Origin: Citrobacter amalonaticus Y19
GTDB taxonomy: Bacteria > Pseudomonadota > Gammaproteobacteria > Enterobacterales > Enterobacteriaceae
DNA length: 64,000 nucleotides
Direction: 5' to 3'
Assembly (NCBI RefSeq): GCF_000981805.1
Contig: NZ_CP011132.1
Span: 3,658,001-3,722,000, forward strand
Below the pieces are notes generated by a model. That model had not been told where the DNA came from and ran no database searches. It saw nothing but the letters and a program-made list of their open reading frames with translations. The position numbers and the translations under genes are program-made. Below are positions 42,549-51,689 of the stretch, in pieces (position 1 is the first letter of the stretch; each line of letters begins with the position of its first letter).

Positions 42549-43464
42549 AAAGCTCCTGGAAGAGTATTTTTTTGCCCGACTATTGCGCCCTGACACCCAG
42601 GATTGTTATCGCACGGCAGTGAAACAGTTTAACCACTGGCGCAATGTCCTGCCTACTGAAGTCACACCCCATATGGTGCTGGAATGGCGCAGCTATCTGC
42701 TAAACGTGAGGTGTATCAAACCCGTGAGCTGGAACCACTATATGCGCCACCTGCGGGCACTGTATAACTTTGCGATTGAACAGGGACTGCTCACTCAATT
42801 CACCAACCCGTTCCAGAAAACCTCATTACGGGAATCACGCAAGAAAAAGAAAACCCTGAGCCGGGAGCAAATCCTGAATTCCCGTAAGGTGCTGAACCAT
42901 TTCATTGAACGGGAGAAGGCACAGCGTGGCTACCGATCTCCCCTCTGCCCCGCCTGGTTCTGGCTGGCGATGATAGAAACGTTCAATTACACCGCTATCC
43001 GGCTCAATCAGCTTCTGCATCTGCGCGTCCGGGATATCGACCTTAGGGACAACACACTGTTTATCCGCAGCGAAGGCAGCAAAAGCCACGATGAACATAT
43101 CGTTCCTGTCGCTTCGCGGCTGCGACCTTATCTGGAGCATTTATTGTTGCAGGCGAAAATACAAGGGATGCGGGGAGACGACCAACTGTTCAATATTAAT
43201 CGCTTTAGCCAGTGGACCCGTCGCCAGGGCAAGACGATGACGGAGAACCAGATAAGCTATTTCTTCGCGAAACTGAGCGATGCCTGCCACAGTCGTTTTT
43301 CATCGCACCGCTACCGCCACACCGTCGCGACTGAGCTGATGCAAAAACCAGAGCAGAATTTGTATGTCACGCAGAAATTACTCGGCCACCGGGATATTAA
43401 AGTGACACTCAGCTATATCGAACATAATGTCGAGATGCTCAGAAGTTGCGTTGAGAGAGATTGA
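42538..43464 (+). CDS. Tyrosine recombinase (ICE integrase)
   Basis: This 308-residue XerC/D-like integrase has the catalytic residues Arg155 (TAIRLNQ), HRYRH with His257 and Arg260, LLGHRDI with His284, and Tyr293 (LSYIEHN). An N-terminal SAM-like core-binding domain occupies about residues 1-95. It overlaps the relaxase gene by 11 bases, with GAAGGAGAAA before its ATG, so integrase and relaxase are made together. It points at leuX 150 bases away, the expected place for the enzyme that inserts the element at the tRNA 3' end. Confidence 0.9.
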   Translation: MTFEKLLEEYFFARLLRPDTQDCYRTAVKQFNHWRNVLPTEVTPHMVLEWRSYLLNVRCIKPVSWNHYMRHLRALYNFAIEQGLLTQFTNPFQKTSLRESRKKKKTLSREQILNSRKVLNHFIEREKAQRGYRSPLCPAWFWLAMIETFNYTAIRLNQLLHLRVRDIDLRDNTLFIRSEGSKSHDEHIVPVASRLRPYLEHLLLQAKIQGMRGDDQLFNINRFSQWTRRQGKTMTENQISYFFAKLSDACHSRFSSHRYRHTVATELMQKPEQNLYVTQKLLGHRDIKVTLSYIEHNVEMLRSCVERD

Positions 43465-43510
43465 CAAAACAGGGAGTGAGTGAAAGGATCCGACCTGAGG
43501 CTTTATAAAC

Positions 43511-43556
43511 AAAAAAGCCAGAAACCCGACGCTTTTATTAGAACTGTCGATTTCCG
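43511..43556 (-). terminator. Likely leuX terminator, minus strand
   Basis: On the minus strand an imperfect stem (CCGGAAATCGAC with GTCGGGTTTCTGG) is followed by a run of T. It lies 57 bases past the tRNA 3' end and inside what would be the ICE edge, so it may have come with the element. Confidence 0.45.
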
Positions 43557-43612
43557 GTCTTATTGTGTAACGCTCTGATTATTGTGAGTTTTACGATTAC
43601 CATTATCGTTTT

Positions 43613-43697
43613 TGGTGCCGAAGGCCGGACTCGAACCGGCACGTATTTCTACGGTTGATTTTGAATCAACTGCGTCTACCGATTTCGCCACTTCGGC
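43613..43697 (-). tRNA. leuX: tRNA-Leu (anticodon CAA), ICE attachment site
   Basis: This 85-base minus-strand tRNA starts with GCCGAAGTGGCGAAATCGG, has an anticodon loop with CAA inside GTTGATTCAAAATCAAC, a long class-II variable arm, the TTCGAGTCC T-loop and an encoded CCA. It matches E. coli leuX. Its 3' end faces the integrase and the ICE. The 3' terminal bases should form one attachment repeat; the other copy lies outside the window on the left. leuX is a known hot spot for genomic islands. Confidence 0.95.
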
Positions 43698-43898
43698 ACT
43701 GAAGAGGTACGCGGAAAACGTTGTGGATTATACCTGTAGCACGCAACCATGCAAGCGCTAGCGTGTGTCTTCTCCGTTAAGTGTCGAAAAAATCAGCATG
43801 CTTCTCCCTATTCCTCTTCTCAATCCCCTCTTCTGCAAAGCGACGCCGTTTTCCATGCTCTACACTTTCCTGTTCAACACCACACTGAGGGAAACACG

Positions 43899-44918
43899 AT
43901 GTCGATGATAAAAAGCTATGCCGCAAAAGAGGCGGGCAGCGAACTCGAACTCTTTGAATACGATGCGGGCGAACTCAAGCCTGAAGATGTCGAGGTGCAG
44001 GTCGATTACTGCGGTATTTGCCATTCCGATTTGTCGATGATCGACAACGAGTGGGGATTCTCTCAGTATCCGCTGGTTGCCGGGCATGAGGTGATTGGTC
44101 GCGTGGCCGCTCTCGGCAGTGCGGCGCAGGGGAAAGGGCTGACGATCGGCCAGCGCGTGGGGATTGGCTGGACGGCGCGAAGCTGTGGGCATTGCGATGC
44201 GTGTATCAGCGGCAATCAGATCAACTGTCTGGAAGGCGCGGTGCCCACCATTCTCAATCGCGGCGGCTTTGCCGAGAAGCTGCGCGCAGACTGGCAGTGG
44301 GTGATCCCGCTCGCGGAAAACATCGATATTGAATCCGCCGGTCCGCTGCTGTGCGGCGGTATTACGGTGTTTAAACCGCTGCTGATGCACCACATCACCG
44401 CCACCAGCCGCGTCGGGGTGATTGGTATTGGCGGACTGGGGCATATCGCGATTAAGTTGCTGCATGCGATGGGGTGTGAAGTCACCGCGTTCAGCTCTAA
44501 CCCGGCGAAAGAGAAAGAAGTGCTGGCGATGGGTGCCGATAAAGTGGTGAACAGCCGCGATCCGCAGGCATTAACCGCGCTGGCGGGCCAGTTCGATCTC
44601 ATCATCAACACCGTCAATGTCGATCTCGACTGGCAGCCTTACTTTGAAGCGCTGGCCTACGGCGGCAACTTCCACACCGTCGGCGCGGTGCTGAAACCGT
44701 TGCCGGTACCCGCATTCACGCTGATTGCCGGCGATCGCAGCATCTCCGGTTCGGCGACCGGTACGCCATATGAGCTGCGTAAGCTGATGAAGTTTGCCGG
44801 GCGCCGCAAGGTCTCGCCGACCACCGAACTGTTCCCGATGTCGCAAATCAACGAGGCTATTCAGCACGTGCGTGACGGCAAAGCCCGCTACCGCGTGGTG
44901 CTAAAAGCCGATTTCTGA
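43899..44918 (+). CDS. ahr: NADPH-dependent aldehyde reductase Ahr (YjgB)
   Basis: This zinc-dependent medium-chain alcohol dehydrogenase has 339 residues, the E. coli length. Catalytic zinc ligands lie in YCGICHSD, GHE and the later C; structural zinc cysteines are in the CGHCDAC segment; GIGGLGH is the nucleotide-binding loop. It reduces a range of aldehydes with NADPH. The start at MSMIKSYA is preceded by GAGGGAAAC; a longer frame upstream is unsupported. It is the first chromosomal gene past leuX, as in E. coli. Confidence 0.93.
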   Translation: MSMIKSYAAKEAGSELELFEYDAGELKPEDVEVQVDYCGICHSDLSMIDNEWGFSQYPLVAGHEVIGRVAALGSAAQGKGLTIGQRVGIGWTARSCGHCDACISGNQINCLEGAVPTILNRGGFAEKLRADWQWVIPLAENIDIESAGPLLCGGITVFKPLLMHHITATSRVGVIGIGGLGHIAIKLLHAMGCEVTAFSSNPAKEKEVLAMGADKVVNSRDPQALTALAGQFDLIINTVNVDLDWQPYFEALAYGGNFHTVGAVLKPLPVPAFTLIAGDRSISGSATGTPYELRKLMKFAGRRKVSPTTELFPMSQINEAIQHVRDGKARYRVVLKADF

Positions 44919-44926
44919 CGGTCTGG

Positions 44927-44960
44927 CTCAGCGCCTCCTTGCTCAGAGTGAGGCGCTGAG
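44927..44960. terminator. Bidirectional hairpin between ahr and idnK
   Basis: CTCAGCGCCTC at 44927-44937 and GAGGCGCTGAG at 44950-44960 form a perfect 11-base stem with a 12-base loop. It lies between convergent genes and takes in the last codons of idnK. It lacks a T run. Confidence 0.55.
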
Positions 44961-45485
44961 TCGCTCCCGCGCCTGGCGAAACGCCAGCACCGCCTGCTGG
45001 CACTGCGCCGTCACATTCTCAATGTCATGATTAATGTCGATACGCGCAATATCGGTTTCCTCCGCCAGCGGACATTCCAGTGCCTCAAACTGACTTTTCA
45101 ACAGGCCGACCGGCATAAAGTGCCCTGCCCGACGCTGCATCCGCGCCAGGATAATGTCGTAGTCGCCATCCAGCCAGAGAAAATGCACGTTAGGACTGCC
45201 TTTGCGTAAAAAATCGCGATACTGTTTTTTTAATGATGAGCACACAATAAAACCCGTCTCATTTTTTTTATACAGGCTATAGGAAGCATCATTTAATCGC
45301 GCTAACCACGGTAATCGGTCTTCATCGGTTAACGGTATTCCCTGAGACATTTTATCAATGTTTTTGGCAGGATGGAGATCATCGCCATCAATGAACTTCG
45401 CCGATAATAATGCGGCCACCTTACTGCCAATTAACGATTTACCACTTCCTGAAACGCCCATCAAAATATAGCTTTCCCCGGCCAT
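44943..45485 (-). CDS. idnK: Thermosensitive gluconokinase IdnK
   Basis: This 180-residue kinase has the P-loop GVSGSGKS at residues 10-17, FIDGDDLHP near 31 and a C-terminal GHFMP segment. It phosphorylates D-gluconate to 6-phosphogluconate at the end of the L-idonate route. It reads divergently from idnD across a 217-base control region. E. coli IdnK is 187 residues, so length is close. Confidence 0.92.
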   Translation of the reverse strand: MAGESYILMGVSGSGKSLIGSKVAALLSAKFIDGDDLHPAKNIDKMSQGIPLTDEDRLPWLARLNDASYSLYKKNETGFIVCSSLKKQYRDFLRKGSPNVHFLWLDGDYDIILARMQRRAGHFMPVGLLKSQFEALECPLAEETDIARIDINHDIENVTAQCQQAVLAFRQARERLSASL

Positions 45486-45586
45486 GTAAAACCCTCTGCG
45501 TCATATTCCATGGCGCGATACTACGCCTGCACAATCGACAATTTCACGTTTTTTTATTTCCATAGATAAGAATTATAAAGCGCATC

Positions 45587-45639
45587 ACGTTATGCGTAAC
45601 ATTGTAGTGTAACAATTTTCCAGCGTGATGCCGATCACA
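45587..45639 (+). promoter_or_regulatory. IdnR/GntR-type operator and CRP-type site in the idnK-idnD control region
   Basis: ACGTTATGCGTAACAT at 45587-45602 is a near palindrome similar to the ATGTTACCGATAACAT-type operator used by GntR and IdnR. CGTGATGCCGATCACA at 45624-45639 matches the CRP pattern TGTGA-N6-TCACA with one mismatch. In E. coli the idn operon is activated by IdnR and CRP, so both sites fit the known control. Confidence 0.65.
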
Positions 45640-45702
45640 AATAAGGACAATGAAAACCGCTTAAATGCACCGGAGATGAAGACCTGACCCAGTGAGGCAT
45701 TT

Positions 45703-46746
45703 ATGGAAGTGAAAACTCAATCCTGCGTTGTCGCGGGTAAGCGTTCTGTTGCCGTAACACAGCAGAATATCGAATGGAATAACAAAGGCACGCTCGTAAA
45801 AATAACCCGCGGAGGAATTTGCGGCTCCGACTTACATTATTATCAGGAAGGCAAAGTCGGTAATTTCACCGTCAAAGCGCCGATGATTTTAGGCCATGAA
45901 GTTATTGGCAAAGTGGTCCATAGCGATTCAGAAACATTACGCGAAGGACAATCAATTGCCATTAATCCGTCTAAACCGTGCGGCCATTGTAAATATTGCC
46001 TTCAGCATGAAGAAAACCAGTGTACTGAAATGCGCTTTTTTGGCAGCGCAATGTATTTTCCACACGTCGACGGCGGCTTTACCCAGTTTAAAACGGTCGA
46101 TACCGCCCAGTGCATTCCTTACCCGGAACAGGCAGATGAAAAGGTCATGGCCTTTGCTGAACCGCTGGCGGTGGCCATCCATGCCGCACATGAGGCTGGC
46201 GACCTGCAGGGTAAGAAAGTGTTTATCTCTGGCGTCGGTCCCATCGGCTGCCTGATCGTCAGCGCGGTGAAAACGTTGGGCGCGGCGGAAGTGGTCTGTG
46301 CCGATGTCAGCCCTCGTTCGCTGTCGCTAGCTCAGCAAATGGGCGCGGATACGCTGGTAAATCCTCAGCATGACTCCATCGACCAGTGGAAAACGGAAAA
46401 AGGCTATTTCGATATCAGCTTTGAGGTCTCGGGCCATCCCTCCTCCATCACCACCTGTCTGGAAGTCACCCGTGCAAAAGGGGTGATGGTGCAGGTCGGG
46501 ATGGGCGGTGCCGTTCCGGACTTCCCGATGATGATGCTGATCGGCAAAGAGATCGCCCTGAAAGGCTCTTTCCGCTTTACCACCGAATTTAACACCGCGG
46601 TCTCCTGGCTGGCGCATAACGTTATCGATCCGCTGCCGCTACTGAGCGCGGAATATCCGTTTACCGACCTGGAACAGGCGCTGATTTTCGCCAGCGACAA
46701 AACCCAGGCGGCGAAAGTTCAGCTCGTCTTTGAGAATGAAAAATAA
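45703..46746 (+). CDS. idnD: L-idonate 5-dehydrogenase IdnD
   Basis: This 347-residue zinc dehydrogenase oxidises L-idonate to 5-keto-D-gluconate. It shows GICGSDLHY near residue 36, GHEVIG near 65, the structural cysteine cluster CGHCKYCLQ with a further Cys, and a Rossmann loop SGVGPIGC near 170. It begins the idnD-idnO-idnT-idnR series and is followed 11 bases later by idnO. Confidence 0.93.
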   Translation: MEVKTQSCVVAGKRSVAVTQQNIEWNNKGTLVKITRGGICGSDLHYYQEGKVGNFTVKAPMILGHEVIGKVVHSDSETLREGQSIAINPSKPCGHCKYCLQHEENQCTEMRFFGSAMYFPHVDGGFTQFKTVDTAQCIPYPEQADEKVMAFAEPLAVAIHAAHEAGDLQGKKVFISGVGPIGCLIVSAVKTLGAAEVVCADVSPRSLSLAQQMGADTLVNPQHDSIDQWKTEKGYFDISFEVSGHPSSITTCLEVTRAKGVMVQVGMGGAVPDFPMMMLIGKEIALKGSFRFTTEFNTAVSWLAHNVIDPLPLLSAEYPFTDLEQALIFASDKTQAAKVQLVFENEK

Positions 46747-46757
46747 GGAGCAATATC

Positions 46758-47522
46758 ATGAACGATCTTTTTTCACTGGCAGGTAAAAATATTCTGATCA
46801 CCGGCTCCGCCCAGGGGATCGGTTATTTGCTGGCTACGGGTCTTGGCAAGTATGGCGCGCAGATTATCGTTAACGATATTACGTCGGAACGGGCAGAAGC
46901 CGCCGTCGCAAAACTGCAACAGGAAGGGATCCGCGCCGTTGCCGCCCCTTTTAACGTGACGCATAAACAGGATATCGACGCCGCGATTGACCATATCGAA
47001 AAGGATATTGGCCCGATTGATGTGCTGGTCAATAACGCCGGGATCCAGCGTCGCCACCCGTTTACCGAATTTCCGGAGCAGGAGTGGAACGATGTGATTG
47101 CGGTCAACCAGACCGCCGTGTTCCTCGTCTCCCAGGCGGTAACCCGTCGGATGGTAGAGCGCCAGGCCGGGAAAGTGATCAACATCTGCTCGATGCAGAG
47201 CGAACTGGGTCGCGATACCATCACGCCGTACGCCGCATCGAAAGGTGCCGTGAAGATGCTGACTCGCGGGATGTGCGTTGAGCTGGCGCGCCATAACATC
47301 CAGGTTAACGGCATCGCGCCGGGGTACTTCAAAACGGAGATGACCAAAGCGCTGGTTGAAGATGAAGCCTTCACCTCATGGCTGTGCAAACGTACGCCTG
47401 CCGCCCGCTGGGGCGATCCGCAGGAACTGATTGGCGCAGCGGTATTCCTCTCCTCCAAAGCCTCGGACTTCGTCAACGGGCACCTGCTGTTCGTCGATGG
47501 CGGCATGCTGGTCGCTGTATAA
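46758..47522 (+). CDS. idnO: 5-keto-D-gluconate 5-reductase IdnO
   Basis: This 254-residue short-chain dehydrogenase has the glycine motif TGSAQGIG near residue 16, NNAG at about 90, and the catalytic Ser-Tyr-Lys with YAASKGA near 158. It reduces 5-keto-D-gluconate to D-gluconate, which IdnK then phosphorylates. AAGGAG precedes the ATG. Length equals that of E. coli IdnO. Confidence 0.94.
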   Translation: MNDLFSLAGKNILITGSAQGIGYLLATGLGKYGAQIIVNDITSERAEAAVAKLQQEGIRAVAAPFNVTHKQDIDAAIDHIEKDIGPIDVLVNNAGIQRRHPFTEFPEQEWNDVIAVNQTAVFLVSQAVTRRMVERQAGKVINICSMQSELGRDTITPYAASKGAVKMLTRGMCVELARHNIQVNGIAPGYFKTEMTKALVEDEAFTSWLCKRTPAARWGDPQELIGAAVFLSSKASDFVNGHLLFVDGGMLVAV

Positions 47523-47539
47523 CGTCTGAACAACCCTAC

Positions 47540-47563
47540 GCAGCGCGCAAGCGCTGCCTTTTT
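47540..47563 (+). terminator. Hairpin with T run between idnO and idnT
   Basis: GCAGCGC at 47540-47546 pairs with GCGCTGC at 47551-47557 around GCAA, followed by CTTTTT. It looks like an intrinsic terminator inside the operon and may reduce transcription into idnT or protect the idnDO message. Confidence 0.55.
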
Positions 47564-47585
47564 GGCACAGATAAGAGATAAGATT

Positions 47586-48905
47586 ATGCCATTAATCATA
47601 ATTGCGGCAGGCGTCGCGCTGCTTCTGGTCCTGATGATTGGCTTTAAAGTCAATGGCTTCATCGCCCTGGTCCTGGTCGCAGCCGTCGTGGGATTCGCCG
47701 AAGGGATGGACGCACAGGCAGTTTTACATTCCATTCAAAACGGGATCGGCGGCACGCTCGGCGGGCTGGCGATGATCCTCGGTTTTGGCGCAATGTTGGG
47801 GAAATTGATTTCTGATACCGGGGCCGCGCAACGCATCGCCACCACCCTGATCGGTACGTTTGGTAAAAAGCGCGTGCAGTGGGCGCTGGTCGTCACCGGA
47901 CTGGTCGTCGGGCTGGCGATGTTCTTCGAGGTCGGCTTTGTTCTGCTGCTGCCGCTGGTATTTACGGTGGTGGCCTCTTCAGGTTTGCCGCTGCTGTATG
48001 TCGGCGTGCCGATGGTCGCCGCCCTCTCGGTGACCCACTGTTTCCTGCCACCGCATCCGGGACCAACCGCCATTGCGACGATTTTTGAAGCCAACCTCGG
48101 CACCACGTTGCTGTACGGGTTCATTATCACCATTCCAACCGTCATTGTCGCAGGCCCGCTGTTTTCAAAATTGCTGACCCGCTTTGAAAAAGCGCCGCCG
48201 GAAGGGTTGTTTAACCCGCATCTGTTCACCGAAGAGGAGATGCCCTCCTTCTGGAACAGTATCTTTGCGGCGGTGATCCCCGTCATACTGATGGCTGTTG
48301 CCGCAGTCTGTGAAATTACGCTGCCAAAAACCAACTCAGTGCGGGTATTCTTTGAGTTTATCGGTAACCCTGCGGTCGCGCTGTTTATCGCTATCGTACT
48401 GGCGATTTTCACCCTCGGTCGACGCAATGGACGCACGATTGAACAGATCATGGATATCGTCGGTGATTCTATCGGCGCCATCGCTATGATTGTGTTTATC
48501 ATCGCCGGCGGCGGCGCGTTTAAGCAGGTTCTGGTAGACAGCGGCGTGGGCCAGTATATTTCGCACCTGATGACCGGCACCTCGCTGTCGCCGCTGCTGA
48601 TGTGCTGGACGGTGGCCGCGTTACTGCGTATCGCGCTGGGGTCGGCGACCGTCGCCGCGATCACGACCGCAGGCGTGGTGTTGCCGATCATTAACGTCAC
48701 CCATGCCGATCCGGCGTTGATGGTGCTGGCAACCGGGGCTGGCAGCGTGATCGCTTCGCACGTTAATGACCCTGGATTCTGGCTGTTTAAGGGTTACTTT
48801 AACCTCAGCGTCGGTGAAACGCTGCGGACGTGGACCGTGATGGAAACCCTGATTTCAATTATGGGACTGCTGGGCGTGCTGGCGCTAAACGCCGTTCTGC
48901 ATTAA
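47586..48905 (+). CDS. idnT: L-idonate/gluconate permease IdnT
   Basis: This 439-residue inner-membrane transporter of the gluconate:H+ symporter (GntP) family has about 12-14 hydrophobic segments. Family motifs include GIGGTLGGLAMILGFGAMLG near residue 50, CFLPPHPGPTA near 148, and SHVNDPGFW near 395. It imports L-idonate, 5-ketogluconate and gluconate. The start MPLIIIAA follows AAGAGA; a start eight codons earlier is less likely. Confidence 0.94.
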   Translation: MPLIIIAAGVALLLVLMIGFKVNGFIALVLVAAVVGFAEGMDAQAVLHSIQNGIGGTLGGLAMILGFGAMLGKLISDTGAAQRIATTLIGTFGKKRVQWALVVTGLVVGLAMFFEVGFVLLLPLVFTVVASSGLPLLYVGVPMVAALSVTHCFLPPHPGPTAIATIFEANLGTTLLYGFIITIPTVIVAGPLFSKLLTRFEKAPPEGLFNPHLFTEEEMPSFWNSIFAAVIPVILMAVAAVCEITLPKTNSVRVFFEFIGNPAVALFIAIVLAIFTLGRRNGRTIEQIMDIVGDSIGAIAMIVFIIAGGGAFKQVLVDSGVGQYISHLMTGTSLSPLLMCWTVAALLRIALGSATVAAITTAGVVLPIINVTHADPALMVLATGAGSVIASHVNDPGFWLFKGYFNLSVGETLRTWTVMETLISIMGLLGVLALNAVLH

Positions 48906-48962
48906 GGCGGGATTAACCACCGGGGGGCGATATCGCCGCCGCCCCCCGGTAGCGGAGAGAAG

Positions 48963-49961
48963 ATGAGGAACCACAGAATTTCTTTGCAGGACATCGCCAC
49001 GCTTGCGGGCGTGACCAAAATGACGGTGAGCCGCTATATCCGCTCGCCGAAAAAAGTCGCAAAGGAAACCGGCGAGCGTATCGCGCAGATCATGGAGGAG
49101 ATTAACTACATCCCAAACCGTGCGCCTGCGATGCTGTTGAACGCGCAAAGCTACACGCTTGGCGTGTTAATTCCTTCCTTTCAGAACCAGCTGTTCGCCG
49201 ACATTCTTGCCGGTATTGAATCCGTGACGTCTGACCACAACTACCAGACGCTGATTGCCAACTACAACTACGATCGCGAGTCAGAAGAAGAGTCGGTTAT
49301 TAACCTGCTCTCCTACAATATCGACGGCATCATTCTTTCCGAGAAATATCACACCTTACGTACGGTAAAATTCCTGCGTTCGGCCGCGATTCCTATCATT
49401 GAGCTGATGGATATCCAGGGCGATCGTCTGGATATGGAAGTCGGGTTTGATAACCGTCAGGCGGCGTTTGACATGGTCAGCACCATGCTGGATAAACGCC
49501 AGCGGCGCAAAATTCTCTATCTCGGCTCGAAAGACGATATTCGTGATGAACAGCGTTATTGCGGTTACTGCGACGCGATGACGCAGCGAGACCTGACGCC
49601 TCTGCGCGTTAATCCGCGGGCGATCTCGTCGATTCACCTGGGCACGCAACTGATGCGCGACGCGCTCGTCGCCCACCCGGATTTAGACGGTGTTTTTTGC
49701 ACCAATGATGATATTGCAATGGGCGCGCTGCTGTTCTGTCGGGAACGCGAACTGTCCGTGCCGGAGCAAATCTCCATTGCGGGCTTCCACGGTCTGGAGA
49801 TGGGCCGACAGATGATCCCAAGCCTTGCCAGCGTCATCACGCCCCGTTTTGATATTGGCCGCATGGCGGCGCAGATGTTGCTGAGCAAAATCAAGAACAA
49901 CGACCACAACCACAATACGATCGACTTGGGATACCAGATTTACCACGGCAATACGCTATAA
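48963..49961 (+). CDS. idnR: LacI-family regulator IdnR
   Basis: This 332-residue regulator has the LacI helix-turn-helix at its start (SLQDIATLAGVTKMTVSRYI, about residues 6-25), then the hinge with NRAPAMLLN, and a periplasmic-binding-protein-like effector domain. In E. coli it activates the idn operon with 5-ketogluconate as effector and also affects gnt genes. AGCGGAGAG precedes the ATG. Confidence 0.94.
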   Translation: MRNHRISLQDIATLAGVTKMTVSRYIRSPKKVAKETGERIAQIMEEINYIPNRAPAMLLNAQSYTLGVLIPSFQNQLFADILAGIESVTSDHNYQTLIANYNYDRESEEESVINLLSYNIDGIILSEKYHTLRTVKFLRSAAIPIIELMDIQGDRLDMEVGFDNRQAAFDMVSTMLDKRQRRKILYLGSKDDIRDEQRYCGYCDAMTQRDLTPLRVNPRAISSIHLGTQLMRDALVAHPDLDGVFCTNDDIAMGALLFCRERELSVPEQISIAGFHGLEMGRQMIPSLASVITPRFDIGRMAAQMLLSKIKNNDHNHNTIDLGYQIYHGNTL

Positions 49962-50039
49962 GTGATTTTCTCTCCCCTGCGCATATTCTCTTTCACCCAC
50001 ATTGCCTATACTCGACGCAGGATAAATGGAGGAAATCTA

Positions 50040-51542
50040 ATGAGCTCACCCCTGCTGATTGCCCGCACGCCAGACACTGAACTGTTTTTACTCCCCGGTA
50101 TGGCGAACCGCCACGGACTGATTACCGGGGCGACCGGTACCGGGAAAACCGTCACGCTGCAAAAACTGGCCGAATCGCTGTCGGAAATCGGCGTACCGGT
50201 CTTTATGGCCGATGTGAAAGGTGACTTAACGGGCGTCGCCGCCGAGGGACAAGCTTCCGAGAAACTGCTCGCCAGACTGAAAAATATCGGCATGACCGAC
50301 TGGCAACCCCACAGCAACCCGGTGGTGCTATGGGATATCTTCGGTGAAAAAGGCCATCCGGTTCGCGCCACGGTCTCTGACCTCGGGCCGCTGCTGCTGG
50401 CGCGTCTGCTGAATCTCAACGAGGTGCAGTCCGGCGTACTGAACATTATCTTCCGCATTGCCGATGACCAGGGTCTGTTGCTGTTGGATTTCAAAGACCT
50501 GCGGGCCATCACGCAATACATCGGCGATAACGCCAAATCCTTCCAGAATCAGTATGGCAACATCAGCAGCGCCTCGGTTGGGGCTATCCAGCGCGGGCTG
50601 CTGACGCTTGAACAGCAAGGGGCAACGCACTTCTTTGGCGAGCCGATGCTCGACATCAAAGACTGGATGCGCACCGATGCCACTGGCAAAGGAGTCATCA
50701 ATATTCTCAGCGCCGAGAAGCTCTACCAGATGCCAAAACTCTACGCCGCCAGCCTGCTGTGGATGCTCTCCGAGCTTTACGAGCAACTGCCGGAAGCCGG
50801 CGATCTGGAAAAACCGAAGCTGGTCTTCTTCTTCGATGAAGCGCATCTGCTGTTCAATGACGCCCCGCGGGTGCTGCTGGATAAAATCGAACAGGTGATC
50901 CGTCTGATCCGCTCAAAAGGCGTTGGCGTCTGGTTTGTTTCGCAGAACCCGGCGGATATTCCGGATAACGTACTCGGCCAATTGGGCAACCGCGTTCAGC
51001 ACGCCCTGCGCGCCTTCACGCCGAAAGATCAGAAAGCAGTGAAAACCGCCGCACAGACCATGCGCGCCAATCCGGCGTTTGATACGGAGAAAGCGATTCA
51101 GGAACTGGGCACCGGTGAAGCGCTGGTCTCGTTCCTTGATGCGAAAGGCAGCCCGTCGGTAGTCGAACGGGCGATGGTGATCGCCCCGTGCTCACGAATG
51201 GGGCCGGTGACGGATGATGAGCGCAACGGACTGATCAACCACTCTGCGGTTTATGGCAAATATGAAGACGACCTGGACCGCGAATCCGCATTTGAAATGC
51301 TGCAAAAAGGCGTCCAGGCGACGACCGAAGCGCAAAGTAGCCCGGCGACGAAGGGCAAAGAGGTGGCGGTTGACGACGGGATCCTCGGCGGCCTGAAGGA
51401 TATTCTCTTCGGCAGCACCGGACCGCGCGGCGGCAAGCGTGATGGCGTGGTGCAGAGCGTCGCGAAAAGCGCAGCGCGCCAGGTCACCAATCAAATCATT
51501 CGCGGAATGTTAGGCAGTTTAATGGGCGGCAGAAAGCGTTAA
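50040..51542 (+). CDS. yjgR: YjgR, DUF853/HerA-like ATPase
   Basis: This 500-residue cytoplasmic ATPase has Walker A GATGTGKT near residue 35 and Walker B LVFFFDEAHLLF near 260. It belongs to the HerA/FtsK-like group annotated DUF853. The role is not established; DNA-related motor activity is inferred from the family. GGAGGAAAT precedes the chosen start; a longer frame from 49962 has no ribosome site. A terminator follows, and then fadH, which is not the E. coli K-12 neighbour. Confidence 0.93.
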   Translation: MSSPLLIARTPDTELFLLPGMANRHGLITGATGTGKTVTLQKLAESLSEIGVPVFMADVKGDLTGVAAEGQASEKLLARLKNIGMTDWQPHSNPVVLWDIFGEKGHPVRATVSDLGPLLLARLLNLNEVQSGVLNIIFRIADDQGLLLLDFKDLRAITQYIGDNAKSFQNQYGNISSASVGAIQRGLLTLEQQGATHFFGEPMLDIKDWMRTDATGKGVINILSAEKLYQMPKLYAASLLWMLSELYEQLPEAGDLEKPKLVFFFDEAHLLFNDAPRVLLDKIEQVIRLIRSKGVGVWFVSQNPADIPDNVLGQLGNRVQHALRAFTPKDQKAVKTAAQTMRANPAFDTEKAIQELGTGEALVSFLDAKGSPSVVERAMVIAPCSRMGPVTDDERNGLINHSAVYGKYEDDLDRESAFEMLQKGVQATTEAQSSPATKGKEVAVDDGILGGLKDILFGSTGPRGGKRDGVVQSVAKSAARQVTNQIIRGMLGSLMGGRKR

Positions 51543-51550
51543 CAAGACAA

Positions 51551-51583
51551 AGCCCCCTGTCCATGGACAGAGGGCTTTTTTTG
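51551..51583 (+). terminator. Intrinsic terminator after yjgR
   Basis: AGCCC-CCTGTCC and its partner GGACAG-A-GGGCT form a long stem followed by a run of T. It lies in the 147-base stretch where gene order departs from E. coli K-12. Confidence 0.85.
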
Positions 51584-51689
51584 AATCCCATCACAATCAT
51601 CGCATTCCCCTTTTCCCTTTTACCCGACGACGGCTAAATTAGTAACTCATCCGACCACATAACAATAATTTTACATACTGGACAATCTT

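Noticed and set aside
44927..44960. Perfect inverted repeat considered as an attachment or recombination site
   Set aside because: It lies between convergent chromosomal genes and takes in the idnK end, as expected for a shared terminator.
47735..48700. Long minus-strand frame opposite idnT
   Set aside because: It is an antisense artefact of a GC-rich transporter gene; its translation looks low in complexity and matches no family.
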